From NCBI GenBank assembly GCA_021234155.1, contig JAJEKV010000092.1, forward strand, positions 2,680,561-2,744,560: a stretch of DNA of 64,000 nucleotides, given 5' to 3'. Position numbers and translations under genes: made by a program. The notes under the pieces were generated by a model. The model was not told where the DNA came from, made no database searches, and saw only the letters and a program-made list of their open reading frames with translations. Of the stretch, positions 30,901 to 42,930 are shown piece by piece (position 1 is the first letter of the stretch; every line of letters starts with the position of its first letter). The DNA comes from Isoetes taiwanensis. Taxonomy: Eukaryota; Streptophyta; Lycopodiopsida; Isoetales; Isoetaceae.

Positions 30901-33900
30901 GACGCTGCTACTATTGTTCCTGCTTCGGCTCCGGCTAGCCCATAGAATTTAGAGAAGTGGAGTGATGTTGAAAAGCGCGCTTCTTCAATTCAATGATAGG
31001 AGACCTTTGCGTGGAATATCAGACTTTTGACTCGCTGAGTCGTCCAAATTGTCTATATTTTTATTCCTCCTTTTCAGAATGTGGGATATCCAAAAATCTT
31101 TTTTAAATAGTCCCATACTTCAAAGTTTAACCCAGATATTTGGCTCTTTATAGAAATATGTCTAGAAATTTCCCTACTGATGCATTACTAGAAGTTTTCC
31201 TACTAATATCACTGCTACAACCTTGTTTTTATAGCCTTTTGTGTCCACAGAAAATCTGTTTTTATCTAGGAGTATGACCTGGAAATACCATGTCTATGAC
31301 ATGACCCGGTCCAATATTTATCGTCTTTCAACATGCTTTTCTTATTTGCACACCAAATTCTAAAATGTTTGTTTCATGTAGGGTACCAAAAGATTCTTTC
31401 CTTTTGGAGCATTGTCCATACCTTTTTGACATTCTTTGTGGTAGAATTTCATGTGTCTAACAACTTAAGATTTGCTTATACGTCAAGCAAACTGGGGTCC
31501 TCATGGATGCAAAATTGGCTGCCTATTCTCTTTGCTTAAGTAAAGATTTATTTTTTTGATCTAGTGCCGCAACTGAATTTTATGTCTGCTGAGGTGGCTA
31601 GAATGCCATCCCATCTATTATCCCAAGTTACATTTTCATAAAGTGGTAGACAATACATTAATCTACTTTACTCTATTCTGATCTTAATCTAATATTTAAT
31701 TGGAATGACTTGGCGTTTGACATATTGCCCTTGACATTATTCAATGTCAATTGGTTATCACATGACATCCTAAATGCGTTTTAATTTTTTTGGGGTAAAT
31801 CGAATAAAAAGTTTAGTGTCCATTCATACCAACTTGTGGACCTAGAATAATCATCATTTAATAATCTTTGATGATGCCATTGATATTTATGCCAATTTAA
31901 TCGCTACTTTGAAGTTAGTATTATTAAAAATAGAAGTTTTAGTATTCATAATAAACATTATTTGAGTCGATATGCCAAAGCATGAACATTTTATGGTTCT
32001 AAAAAGTATTCACGCGGCAATCATCTCAAACGTACCAAGTTCTCAGTACAAGAAGACCTCTCTCCTCTTCAGCTTTGCAAATCGTAGGAAAGAATGGGGC
32101 AGTTTATCGTGGAGTATAGCAATTATTCTATCCTCTCGCCATCCAACCATTGGTTTGGTTATGTTTAGATAATATGAACCATATATTATTACATAGAATT
32201 TAAAATTGATTTAAATGTTTGGCGTAAGGGCCAAGTCATAGTTTCATATGGGCTTTAGCCCAACCATTGTAATATTTTCATTATGTTTGGTGATGTTCTG
32301 GTTATTCTAGTCCATTGTGTGGGCCTCATGGCCTATTGGTCTCCATGGGCGTTAAAATATCTATTCTATTATATTTTGTTCTGTTCAATAATTTTAACAT
32401 TATAATAGAACATAACATAAATCTATTTTGCGTTAATAATTTTAACATTATAATAATAATAATTCTAAATGGTGTTAATTCAAGAAAATACATGTGATAT
32501 CTCAAATTGCAACAACTTGCGCATAATAATAATGTGGAGATCTCATAAATTGAGGAGCTTTTCACATAATCAACAATAGCATGAGAACTTTGCTTTTGGG
32601 GGTTACAAAACTTTGGCCTTTCAATATTTGTAGCCTACAAATTAGCAATCTAAATGGATATAGATTAGATGAAAGTAGTCTTGCAAAATTTATTCGGCAA
32701 TGTTGGATATATTGAACATAAGCAGGAGGGTATCTCTATGAGCCATTGTTGGGCAATATTTAGGATCTATTTCAATGGATGTTTTCCCGAGTCTGAGAAT
32801 AAATGGCCATTTGTGCCAACATTGTGAAAGAGGGATGAAAAAAAAGAGGAATTTGTTATAAGAAAATTGAATAGTTGATGTGAAATAATTGTTTCCTATG
32901 TACAATCATAGAAAACTTACAACTACACCTCCATAGAGGAATTTGTTATGAGAAAATTGATTAATTGATGTGGATTAATTGTTTTCTATCTACAATCATA
33001 TAAAACTTACAACTACATCTCCAACTATGCAATTATCGTTGATGTGCTTGCTTGCATTTACAATAATGAAAAAAATGATCATAGGCTTAGACATTGTGTA
33101 CATGTTGCAATAACTTGGCTTTTCCAGTTCAAAGTCAAAAAAGAGTAATAGGACTTTGAATCTCAGCTGTTGAACCTCACACAACTCAAAAAAGAGTAAT
33201 ATGACTTTGAATCTCACAGAACTTCAGCTGTTGAACCTCACACAACTTTAGTTGTATAGTCATATAATTGGGTTGTATATTTTGATAACTTTGGTACGTA
33301 TAATAAATCATGTTTTTACCCTTAAATCAAAATGCAAGTGGCTTGATGCTCTTGCTTGGCTAAATTTGTTTGAAGTTTTTTAAAAATTTTGCATATCATA
33401 AATATTTCACCGTGTCTGATGCTCAAAGTTCTCATACCAGCTAGTTTTGCCCAAGAGAGTCTAATAGATAACAAATTTAAAAGAGATAGATAACCACCTT
33501 CACAACTTAATAAACATCACTATGGGTAGAGGTAGAGGTGCAGAGAGCAGCTATGGGTACAAACACTCATTCATTTGTGAGAATTCACATGGTAGATGGA
33601 AATTTGGAGATCCGAAAAACCTCTTCACATATGTTGCTTCAAACTCTAATGTAAACCTAAAGTCATATCATTCCAGGAAGTTACAACAGCAATTTATCTT
33701 ATCAATTATTATATCTTTTATTTCTACTCCAAGCAGAAGTTTAAATTACTCTTCTCAATCAACTCGTCATTGCTGCCATATCCAATGCAATCATCAATGT
33801 CCACTTTAGAGCACCAATTTGCATTTGCACCAAGGTTGAATTTCTGGCTGGTTAGAGCAAGGGCAACTAATACCACTCCATTTCTATTTTTCAACATGTA

Positions 33901-34325
33901 TATTAAGTAGTCTTTGTCTCCATATAATGGATTCCAATTAAAGTGATTTTGTTCGTAATCATAAGTTTCCATCTTACAGTGCATATCGCAATTTTCCAAA
34001 TTTCATGGATCTACAGCTTCATCATAATCGAATAACTATTTTGACAAACATTCTTCTAAAATACTCGTGACACTTACTTCCCTAGCTTCAGTACGTGTAA
34101 AAGCAGCAAGTCTTGCAAATATATAAGGTGTCCCATTACCAAATGGGTATAGAGAAACTCCTGCAATGGTAACTGATGGAGGAAGATGCAGCATTTGACA
34201 TAGCTTTTGCCAAAGAGCTATAGAAATAATGTGCCACGGTGTTGCCAAGCTGTAGAACAAAACTGCAAATCGGGGAACAAGTAACAAAATCTAGCCATAG
34301 AAATATTTTAAAACTAAAAAAGAAT
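30901..34325. other. AT-rich upstream region and spacer
   Basis: This includes the NPF promoter side. AATAAAAATATAG on the minus strand at about 31066-31054 is a possible TATA box, about 155 bp before the ATG. There is an imperfect duplication of GAGGAATTTGTTATRAGAAA at 32848-33010 and of AAAAAAGAGTAATA at 33137-33200. No gene is recognised. Confidence 0.4.
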
Positions 34326-34329
34326 AAGG

Positions 34330-37300
34330 AAGGAAGGAATGAAGGAAGGTTCTTTTATCGTCCGCGGAGGCCAATCGGCCTGTGGGACCCAAATTACACG
34401 GGTGCAGCAAGCCCGTTGCTACCCGGATTAAAAAACCCCCTTATGAGGGAAAAACCGTCGCAGCAACAAGCATGCTGGCAGCTGTACAAATATACATATA
34501 CACATAAATTCCTGGCACCTCAGGTAGGCGCGCGGGGACAGAGGCGAGTCCGCAGATCCAAAACCTCCTGGAGGTAGGAGCCAAGGGATCGAATTGACGG
34601 CGTACTGAGGAGCTCGTGTAATGGCAGACCAGGCCGCACCAAGAGGGCGTAGCGAGCCCGAATCTGACTATAGGCTGGACAGCTCTGGAAGGCATGGCTT
34701 TCATCCTCAACAACCCCCAGCGGGCAACACTGACAAAGCCTATCCTGGCGCGGCTCTCCAATCCACTGACCCGTCTCAAGCCGAAGATGGTGGGCCCCTG
34801 TTCGAATGGACGCGATGACCCTGCGCTTCTTCATGGGCAACTGAGAATGCAGGTAGAGCTGTGGGCCTCGAACCAGGGTGGGGTTTGTGTGTTGTTTGTA
34901 GTATGCCATCTTTACCTGTTCCAGAGCATTCTGGTCCCAGAACTTCCCTAGGAAACAAGAGTCCAAGTACCCCCATCGCCCTTCATCGTTTCAAAAATGA
35001 TGTGTGTTTTCTACCTCGACGCACCTATGTGCCAAATCGTTCCATAAATTTTTTTGGTGAAGGTGCTTATATGTCATTGGGCTCTCTTTGTCCTTCCAAC
35101 AAGCCAAATACCCCCTCGAGTGGCACCTCGGCGCACCTATGGGCTCACGCCACGCCAGTTGGGCTCTCTTGTCCTTCCAAGCCAAGTCGCGGGGAGCCCG
35201 AAAGTGTCATAGGGGAGGCATGTCACCTTCCTTACGGAAATAAACAATGTGTCTATCGAGGGCGCATCTTTGCGGGGGGCATGAATCCTGTCTCACGCAA
35301 CAATATCGATATGGGCGGGGGGCTTGACCCCAAGTGCACGCATCAAAAATGCCTTCGACCTGCTCCAAGTCGCCAAAGACACCACTGGGCCCCACACCCT
35401 CGACCCCCATCTGAAGAACTGGCTCCACCGTAGCCGGAACAAATGTGACCGGTGGCCGCAGATTATCTGACTCTAACCACAGTGACTATTGTTTTGCATT
35501 ATGTCTGGCGCCTTCCAACCTCACTTGGGTCACCCGGCGCGAATGGATGCATCCCAATACATTGAGGATCGGAAATTTCACCCCGTGTACTTGTAGCCGG
35601 GTGTGACCTCTACCATCGCCCACGATAAGTGGCCGGAGGTCTTTGGATGACGATGAGGAGGATATGAGGACCACCTTAGTCTTGGCGGGTTGACACGCAT
35701 GTCCGCCGCCAAGGCATGTGTCCGGGGGCATCTAGGTGTGCATGCATGCCCTCGGTGTATGGGCCAAGAGGTCCACATCATCCGCATAGATGAGCTGCGG
35801 ATGACACGGTGCAAAGAGCCGTATACCGCCCCCCCCATTGGCGGCAAGCCGGGCTTCCAACCGGTCAATGTAAAGTCCAAAGAGTGTGGGTGAGAGAGGA
35901 CAACCTTGCCCTAACTCCAATCTTTGGCGGCAAATGATTGTCCTTCCGGTTGCATGCGGCTTTGCGGCTCTCGTGCAGTCTCACACCTTTGCGTTACGCA
36001 GATCCACGGGAGCCCCGGATGGTGCAATCTAAGCCCACAACTTTTCCCGAAGTGCGGTGCGAAAGCTTTTGCAAAGTCCACAAAATGCGTGAAGATGGGG
36101 TCCTCCCCGGTTCCTCTTGTCCTTGACCGGGGCCCCGAGTGTGAAGATATGATCAATAGTCGAATGTCGGGGTGGAAGCCCGCCGGGTAAGTGCCCCGAT
36201 TTCGGCGCCTCCTTCGCCCGGTTGGTTACCTGCCGTTAGAGAATGCCCGCCAACGGCTTGGTGACCATGATGGTTCGATAGTGGGGGGCGGTGTGGGTCC
36301 CCCCGCCTTGTAGATCGGAACAACCACGCACGTGGTCCATGGCCAGGGAAAACCCTCTTGCGGCCGCCTGTTGAACGGTCGCGGGGGCCGGGCACCATGG
36401 GCTGTCCCCCCGCTTGAGCAACTCCGGCTTCGCCGCTCTAAGTCTGGCTTTGCCTTCCCATTAGCCCGGTGGCCGCAGCCCCCTCTTCGACATCTTCTTC
36501 TGTGATCACCAGTGGTGGGCCATGTTGTGGGGGCACATCTGTCCGTGTTCCCGGGGGATCAGAAAGTTGTTGCGAATCTTTGCTCCATTGCTTTCTGCCG
36601 TGGCGTGCTCCGTAGGTCGTGGCCGGCCTTTGGAGTACCACCGCGCCCAAAAGTTCTGGGTGGGTGTCTAGTAGGCGAACATTTCTCCTTGGTGCCTTGC
36701 GGTACCTTGCCTTTGTTTCCTTGAGGAAGGCACGGTGGCTGGTGGCTTTGAGCTTCGCGTGTCCCGATCCACGATGAGGCCTGAGTCGCATTTCGCGTTC
36801 CTTACACTCGGCATCAAACCATCATTGCAGCGGAAAGGTTGCGGCCTCGATCTCTTGTGTGGGGAGGTCTCCCAAAGCGGTATGCGCCCGCGTTTCCGAG
36901 GAGCTCAACCGGTTGGTTCGGTTTTGTTGCTCTGGCGTGTGGGCCCTTGGCTGTCGGGAGGGCTTGCCGAGCATGTCGGCGTAACCCTCCGCTTGCTCAT
37001 AATCCAAAGCACAACAGGGGCCGGCAAAGGTGCTGCTATTCGCGGGCCGTGGCGGTGGCCAAGCCGACCTCACATAGAGTGGGAGGTGATCACGAGTCGG
37101 CCTCCTGCGTCACGATTGTCCGTGCCCGTGAAAATGGGCGATAAGGTGTATATCTGTGCAGCCACTATGACATAATCCACGACACTAGTTCCGCCGCCGT
37201 GATTGTCACATGCGCAGAAGTGTACCCGTGGGAAGAGGGCCATTGTGGTAGGCCATTGCATATGAGCGAGGTCAAAGATACCACACATCGGGGAGCAATT

Positions 37301-37498
37301 ATGCGCGGCGGGTGACTGACTTGTCATCGAGTGCCGTGGGCAAAGGCGCCTCTGCGGGGCCGCAAAGACGGCCATCATCCATGGGGGGTCCGGCCCGCGT
37401 ATGGGCTGTTCCACCCCTGTCCGCGCATTGAAGTCTCCAAGGAGCATATACGCAAGTAAGAAGCACATACTCAAATACCCCTCACTCAAGATTGGCAT
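34330..37498 (-). pseudogene. Decayed GC-rich LINE (endonuclease plus reverse transcriptase)
   Basis: Reading from right to left there is an endonuclease relic (LLGDFNART at about 37445, SVVDYVIV at about 37165). Reverse-transcriptase pieces follow: FVDFAKAF near 36085, then QGCPLSPTLFGLYIDRLEAR and LIYADDVDLLA at 35910-35755 with the catalytic ADD. A C-terminal RTGAHHLRLETGQW and CQCCPLGVVEDESHAFQSCP region at 34800-34700 resembles the zinc-binding end of plant LINEs. Frames change repeatedly. The region is far richer in G and C than both flanks, and its left border carries a CCTTCC-rich 3' tail on the minus strand. The plus-strand frames here are antisense shadows. Confidence 0.75.
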
Positions 37499-38165
37499 TA
37501 ATCATTCGTTTAACAAAGGCACGGAATCCCATTGAAGCAGAACTCGTATTGTGGAGTTTCATTGATGCTCAATTTAGAGAACCCTTCTACATAGCAAACT
37601 CAAAGTTGCAAAGAGGTATATTCCCCATTGCTCCAAAGCTTACTTCTATCGCATTCCAAATATTCACCTTGGGAATTCCATTTGTTGTATCAACATCCCT
37701 TCTTGGCACATTATGGTGTGTTCATAGTAAATTTCATTAAAACAATTCAATTACATCATCTATGATGCAACAAATTTCGGTCTTTCCCATTGCATCATTT
37801 ATGATGCAGTAAACTTATGTCCTTAAAAGAGACAAATCGGTTCATCCAAAATGCCTTTGGTATAAGAATTAGGCATATGCAATCAAGATGGAGCGATGGG
37901 ATGCCAATGCTAAGTCCATCATTTCTAATCCTTGCAAAATCAGTGCTGGTCAGGGTCTCAAAGAGAAATATCAGGCGTTCATATGAAGAGCATTTGAAAT
38001 TCCCTTTTGCTAACTTGTTAGTTTGAATGAAAATTTCATGTTGATCCAACAAATCATAAATCTGTTGTTTCCTATCTAACATGTTTCTTGAGTTAGATAC
38101 TAACAGTTGAACACAAAGTTGGACACAAAGAGCAATGCATGAAGCATGGAAGCTCTGATGTCCCT
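37499..38165. other. Spacer between LINE and PPR relics
   Basis: An 82-codon plus-strand frame (37492-37740) and a 95-codon minus-strand frame (37795-38082) are open but have no recognisable motif. A short inverted or direct ATCATCTATGATGCA / ATCATTTATGATGCA pair lies at 37757-37809. Confidence 0.35.
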
Positions 38166-38167
38166 TC

Positions 38168-39590
38168 TAGAGACACAAGATGTCACATCTGTTCTGGTCA
38201 TGTAAGCCTGCTAGGCTATGCATACATTCTTATTTTAACAAATGCATGTAGTTAATTGAATAAATTATTAAAATACCTTGCTCGTTTGTCCCACCTCAAT
38301 GTGTATAAGCCTTCTAACCTGCATTATAGAATTAACCTTTTTAACGTTGTGGTCTTTCCTAGTTATAATCCAATCACCTATAGTTCTTTAGTGCATGCAT
38401 TTCAGAGAAGAATGGCCCTGGCCATATCAGACAGGCCTACAATTAAATTTCCTCATGGTATTACATCCTCAAAATGTTCTAGATAAGCTTTTACATTTGG
38501 CATAACTGATGCAAGCACCACCTTCCAGACAATTGTAGAGCATGATCATGCTCTAAAAATCTGTAGGAATCAAAAGGCCTGCTCACAGACCAAATGGGTT
38601 CATGCCCATATTCTGCTTAGAAGGTTTGACAAAACTACCTTCTTGAACAATCTTTTAATTATTACATATGGAAAATGCAATAGTCTAACAGATTGTCGAG
38701 CTTTGTTTGTAAGAATCCATGACCCGAGCGGCCTCCGCCACGCACCAAATGGGTTCATGCCCACTCGGAACTCTTTGCTTGATCTTTATGTTCAACATGG
38801 GCATGGAAAAGAATCCATGACACTTTCTTTGTTTAGAAAAATCAAAAGAGACACTTTCTTTGTTTAGAAAAATGCAGATCAAAAATATTCTGCCAGATAC
38901 ATTTGCCTATTCTAGTATTTTTTCTGCTTATACTATCAATTTTGCTGCAATAGCAAAGGGCTATACTCTTCTCACCAAGTCCAAAATGTGCACAAGAAGC
39001 ATCCCGTTTTCCTAATTGTTATTTTAATGTGTTGCATGCTATGCACAGTGTATATGATAGAAGACTGCTATATACCTCTTAGTTGCATGCTGAAAGTATT
39101 CTTGGAGCTATATCTGGTAAAATTCTGATAGGCAATCGTCAAAAACATTGTCTATATATGGAATTTAAGTCCATGATTGGAAAAGGTTCTTGACTGCCTA
39201 GATCCAGCAGCAAGGTGCATGCTTAAATTGAAAAGGCATCAAGAGTGGCCAAGTTCAGCACATATGTTGAGCAAATCAGATGATAAACTTCAGATCTGTA
39301 ACAATTGATTGTTTAAAGTTCCCTGATTTCCTTCATGTTGAATGTCATTCATAACGGACAAGGTTCATACAAATAAAGAAGAGTAATGTGAATGTATGAA
39401 ACATATTTAGAAAGTTGATGCTAGCCTGACTGTCCTAGAAGAAGGTTTGCTTCTTCGTAGTAGTATTGTCGAAAGCAAATCAAAGTTTGATGTTGTGTTA
39501 AGAACTTCTCTTTTGAAGATGTATGGAAAGTGTCAAAGTGTGGAATATGCTCACATGGTTTTAAATAAAGCATCCTAGAATGCTATGATG
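38168..39590 (+). pseudogene. PPR protein pseudogene, copy A
   Basis: Fragments of a plant pentatricopeptide-repeat protein: KWVHAHILLRRFDKTTFLNN, LLIITYGKCNSLTDCRALF, NSLLDLYVQHGHGKE and LFRKMQIKNILPDTFAYSS, broken by stops and frameshifts. The downstream part reads LLKMYGKCQSVEYAHMV near 39510. Compared with copy B it has extra DNA at about 38220-38480 and a patch at 38720-38760 that looks exchanged. It is non-functional. Confidence 0.75.
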
Positions 39591-40604
39591 GTTGTCATAT
39601 CTGTTCTGGTCATGTAAGCCTGCTAGGCTATGTTCTAGATAAGCTTTTGCATTTGGCATAACTGATGGGTTATGCGAGCACCACCTTCCAGACAATTGTA
39701 GAGCATGATCATGCTCTAAAAATCTGTAGGAATCAAAACGCCTGCTCACAGACCAAATGGGTTCATGCCCATATTCTGCTTAGCAGGTTTGACAAAACTA
39801 CCTTCTTGAACAATCTTTTAATTATTACATATGGAAAATGCAATAGTCTGACAGATTGCCGAGCTTTATTTGTAAGAATCTATAACTAGAATGTGTACTT
39901 CTGGAACTCTTTGCTTGATGCGCTTGTCCAACATGGGCGTGGAAAAGAGATAGTTTCTTTGTTTAGGAAAATGCAGATCAAAAATATTCCGCCAGATACG
40001 TTTGCCTATTCCAGTATTTTTTCTGCTTATACTATCAATTTTGCTGCAATAGCAAAGGGCTATACTCTTCTCACCAAGTCCAAAATGTAAACAAGAAGCA
40101 TCCCATTTTCCTAATTGTTATTTTAATGTCTTGCATGCTATGCAAAGTGTATTTGATAGAAGACTGCTATACACCTCTTAGTTACATGCTGAAAGTATTG
40201 TTGGAGCTATATCTGGTAAAATTCTGATCTGCGATCGTTAAAAACATTGTCTATATATGGCATTTAAGTCCATGATTGGAAAAGGATCTGGATTGCCTAG
40301 ATCCAGCAACAAGGTGCATGCTTAAATTGAAAAGGCATCAAGAATGGCTAAGTTCAGCACATATGTTGAGCAAATCAGTTGATGAACTTCAGATCTGTAA
40401 TAATTGATTGTTTAAAGTTCCTGATTTTCTTCATGTTGAATGTCATTCATAACGTACAAGGTTCATACAAATAAAGAAGAGTAATGTGAATGTATGAAAC
40501 ATATATAGAAAGTTGATGCTGGCCTGGCTGTCCTAGAAAAAGGTTTGCTTCTTCATAGTAGTATTGTCGAAAGCAAATCAAAGTTTGATGTTGCATTAGG
40601 AACT
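39591..40604 (+). pseudogene. PPR protein pseudogene, copy B, 5' part
   Basis: This is a direct tandem duplicate of copy A (starting CATATCTGTTCTGGTCATGT) with the same PPR words (LLSRFDKTTFLNNLLIITYG, NSLLDALVQHGRGKEIVSLF). It is more open than copy A but still contains stops. It is cut at 40604 by the gypsy element and continues at 51319. Confidence 0.78.
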
Positions 40605-40997
40605 TGTTAGTCCTGTACGTCCTGGTACAGGACTATTCATGCACACGACGGACCAGGTCAAGGCCAAGGATCCACCGGTCGAGCCTGGTCGGTCGTCCAA
40701 AGGCCCACGAGAAGACCAAGCCTCCCGGAACCACGCTTGATCAAAGCATGTGGATCGGGACCAAGAGGAGGCCTTCGGAACAAGTGACGGGCCGTCACCG
40801 CCAGCGTCAGTGTCAGCGTCAGCATGACTTTAGGCACCTAAAGAGGCACCGCCAAAGATTCACAAAAAAGGCCTCCTTCGAGTCGCACCGAAATCACCGA
40901 GTGTCTATATTGGGCCAAAGGCCATTGTACTATATATATGAGTAGAGCTAGCACTCGATTTTTAGATGAGTTTTGAGTCTTGTCTCACTTCTGTTTC
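40605..40997 (+). repeat. Gypsy 5' LTR, 3'-truncated
   Basis: It starts TGTTAGTCCTGTACGTCCTG with a small terminal inverted stem (GTCCTGTAC / GTACAGGAC) and carries ACTATATATATGAGTAG as its TATA region. It matches 50737-51118 with several indels, then jumps directly into gag. Confidence 0.88.
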
Positions 40998-42100
40998 TCT
41001 GGAGCAGGCAATTGAATTGGTCAATCATTCGGTCAATGTTTCTTCTCGAGGTGTTTCTCTCTCTCGGACTCCCTTTCATACCCTCTGTCATGGTTCCTCG
41101 AGAATGCGATCCGACCTCGACAAACAAATCCTCAACGATCCGGATCGGTGTCATATTTGTAAATATCGGGGCCATCGGCCCAATGAATGCAACTCCTCCA
41201 ATGGACCTCCTCATTGTAAAAGGTGCAATATGTGCAATCACATAACGGAAGAATGCACTTTCGTTCTCATCCTACACCCTTCGAAATAAAATGGTTTTCA
41301 AGTACGGACCACGCCTCAACCACAATCATATCCTACTCGGCAATATCAAACTCCACAACCTCAAAGCAGTATCAACTTCGTAGCGGCAATCTCGGCCATC
41401 CACGAGGACAAGGCTCCCGTCCTCCATTTGATCCTTCCAAGGCTCAATGTTATCATTGTCATGAATGGGATCACACCACCATGGCGTGTCCTCAACTTCC
41501 TCAAGTTCAAGTCCAACTTCCAGGTTCCAATCAACCAGCTTTCAAGCGCCTGTGGCGGCTTATCAACCCGTGGGTGGCCAGCGGTAAACAAGGCCCCATC
41601 CCGTTTTGAGGAAGCCTCCACGACCGCCTCAACAACAACGACCTCAGCAAGTTGCATCTACCTCCAATCCTATGGATCAACAAGCTCAAGAGGAAATTTA
41701 TCAGGCTCTCAACCCTCCCGTTCAGCAGTCAAATTGGGTTGGCCTGATCTCACGTCAGACACGGGCTTCACGCCCCTTGACAATCATCCCTCACGACCGC
41801 GCAACCACTTTTTTTGCAGAAACGATCCCTCATGAAGATGATAAAAAGTTCATTTGGCGCCGATCTTGACAAACTCATGCCTCACGTCATGCCCAAAGTC
41901 AGACAAAGTATTCTTAAACTCATGCAGGCTGCGGAAGGTCGCACACTGGCAAATGTTCATGCCACTACTAGAGCTCAGCAGCGTCAGGAAGCGCCATCCG
42001 CCTCCACTAGCACACGCTCTCAGCCGTACCCAAATATTGCTGCAGAGGTGGAGCTTCTTAAAGAGGTTTCAGCTTCTCTACGCAGACACCTGCTCCTTTG
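40998..42100 (+). pseudogene. Gypsy gag with three CCHC zinc knuckles
   Basis: A capsid/nucleocapsid remnant lacking its N-terminus. Three Cx2Cx4Hx4C knuckles are visible: CHICKYRGHRPNEC (41150-41191), CKRCNMCNHITEEC (41218-41259) and CYHCHEWDHTTMAC (41450-41491). The first two share one frame, and the third lies in another after a frameshift. Downstream there are proline/glutamine-rich and charged helical stretches (MPKVRQSILKLMQAAEGRTL). Two knuckles close together plus a third about 190 bp away is unusual for plant gypsy gag, which often has one or two. Confidence 0.72.
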
Positions 42101-42670
42101 GATCCTGCTGATCCCTTTTCTCATGTTCCTTTGGAACTTCAAGAAGAACTTGCCAATATCAAGATTCCTTTGAGCCTGGCCACCATTTTGAAACTCTGTC
42201 CGGCTCTCAAAGATCAGTTACCTCTTCCAACTGTTCTTGTTGGCGCTGTTGCGACCTCCACACCCACGGTGCACGCCACGGTGGGCAATCAGCACATCAA
42301 TCATGTTCAAATTGATGGTGGTAGTGCCGTCAATCTTATCACTGATAAGCTCCGAAAGCAATTGGGCATCAAACAATTATACCGTGCTCCCTATGACATC
42401 AAGTTGGCAAATGGCCATATCACGCGCCCCCAAGGAGTCACTCCTCTTCTCCATATCAGTATTGGAGATCTCAAATTCCCCTTGGAATTTGGCGTTTGGA
42501 AAGCTGGAGAAGACCCCGGTGATTATGAAATGCTGGTTGGTAGACCTTTTCTCCGCCAGGCTAAGAGTATTCATTACTGGGCCACAGACCAACTTGTCAT
42601 TACAGATGGACATCTCAATGCCACTATGGATTTGGAAACTGGCAAATTGATCTCTCAACAGAATCTTTGA
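42098..42670 (+). pseudogene. Gypsy aspartic protease domain
   Basis: A 190-codon open stretch with the retropepsin active-site word HVQIDGGSAVNLITDKLRKQ (D-G-G instead of D-S/T-G) and the later hydrophobic flap and FGVWKAGEDPGDYEMLVGRP region. It cleaves the gag-pol polyprotein in the family. It is the longest uninterrupted part of this pol, but the flanking frames are broken. Confidence 0.8.
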
Positions 42671-42930
42671 ACCTTCCATCTCCTCGACAATCGACTCTGA
42701 AGAAGCACAAAATATTTATCATGTTCAAGCTCCACCCGGGTTTGCCCCTCTCCTCCTATCCGGAGTATCTTTGATCCTTGGGGTGATGATGGCCGGATCG
42801 GGGACCGGTATTTGCTGCTCTCTTGGACCCTTACCCGCTTCCCCGCAATCGCATTCAACGTTTTGATCATTTTTCACAACCCCTTCTTCTGGAGATCGTG
42901 ATGTTCATGCCGTCATGAAGCAACCCTTGC

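Noticed and set aside
34861-35433. 190-codon plus-strand frame
   Set aside because: It lies in the GC-rich decayed LINE, antisense to RT-like sequence; GC-rich DNA gives long chance frames.
36735-37175. 146-codon plus-strand frame
   Set aside because: Antisense to the LINE endonuclease region; no recognisable motif.
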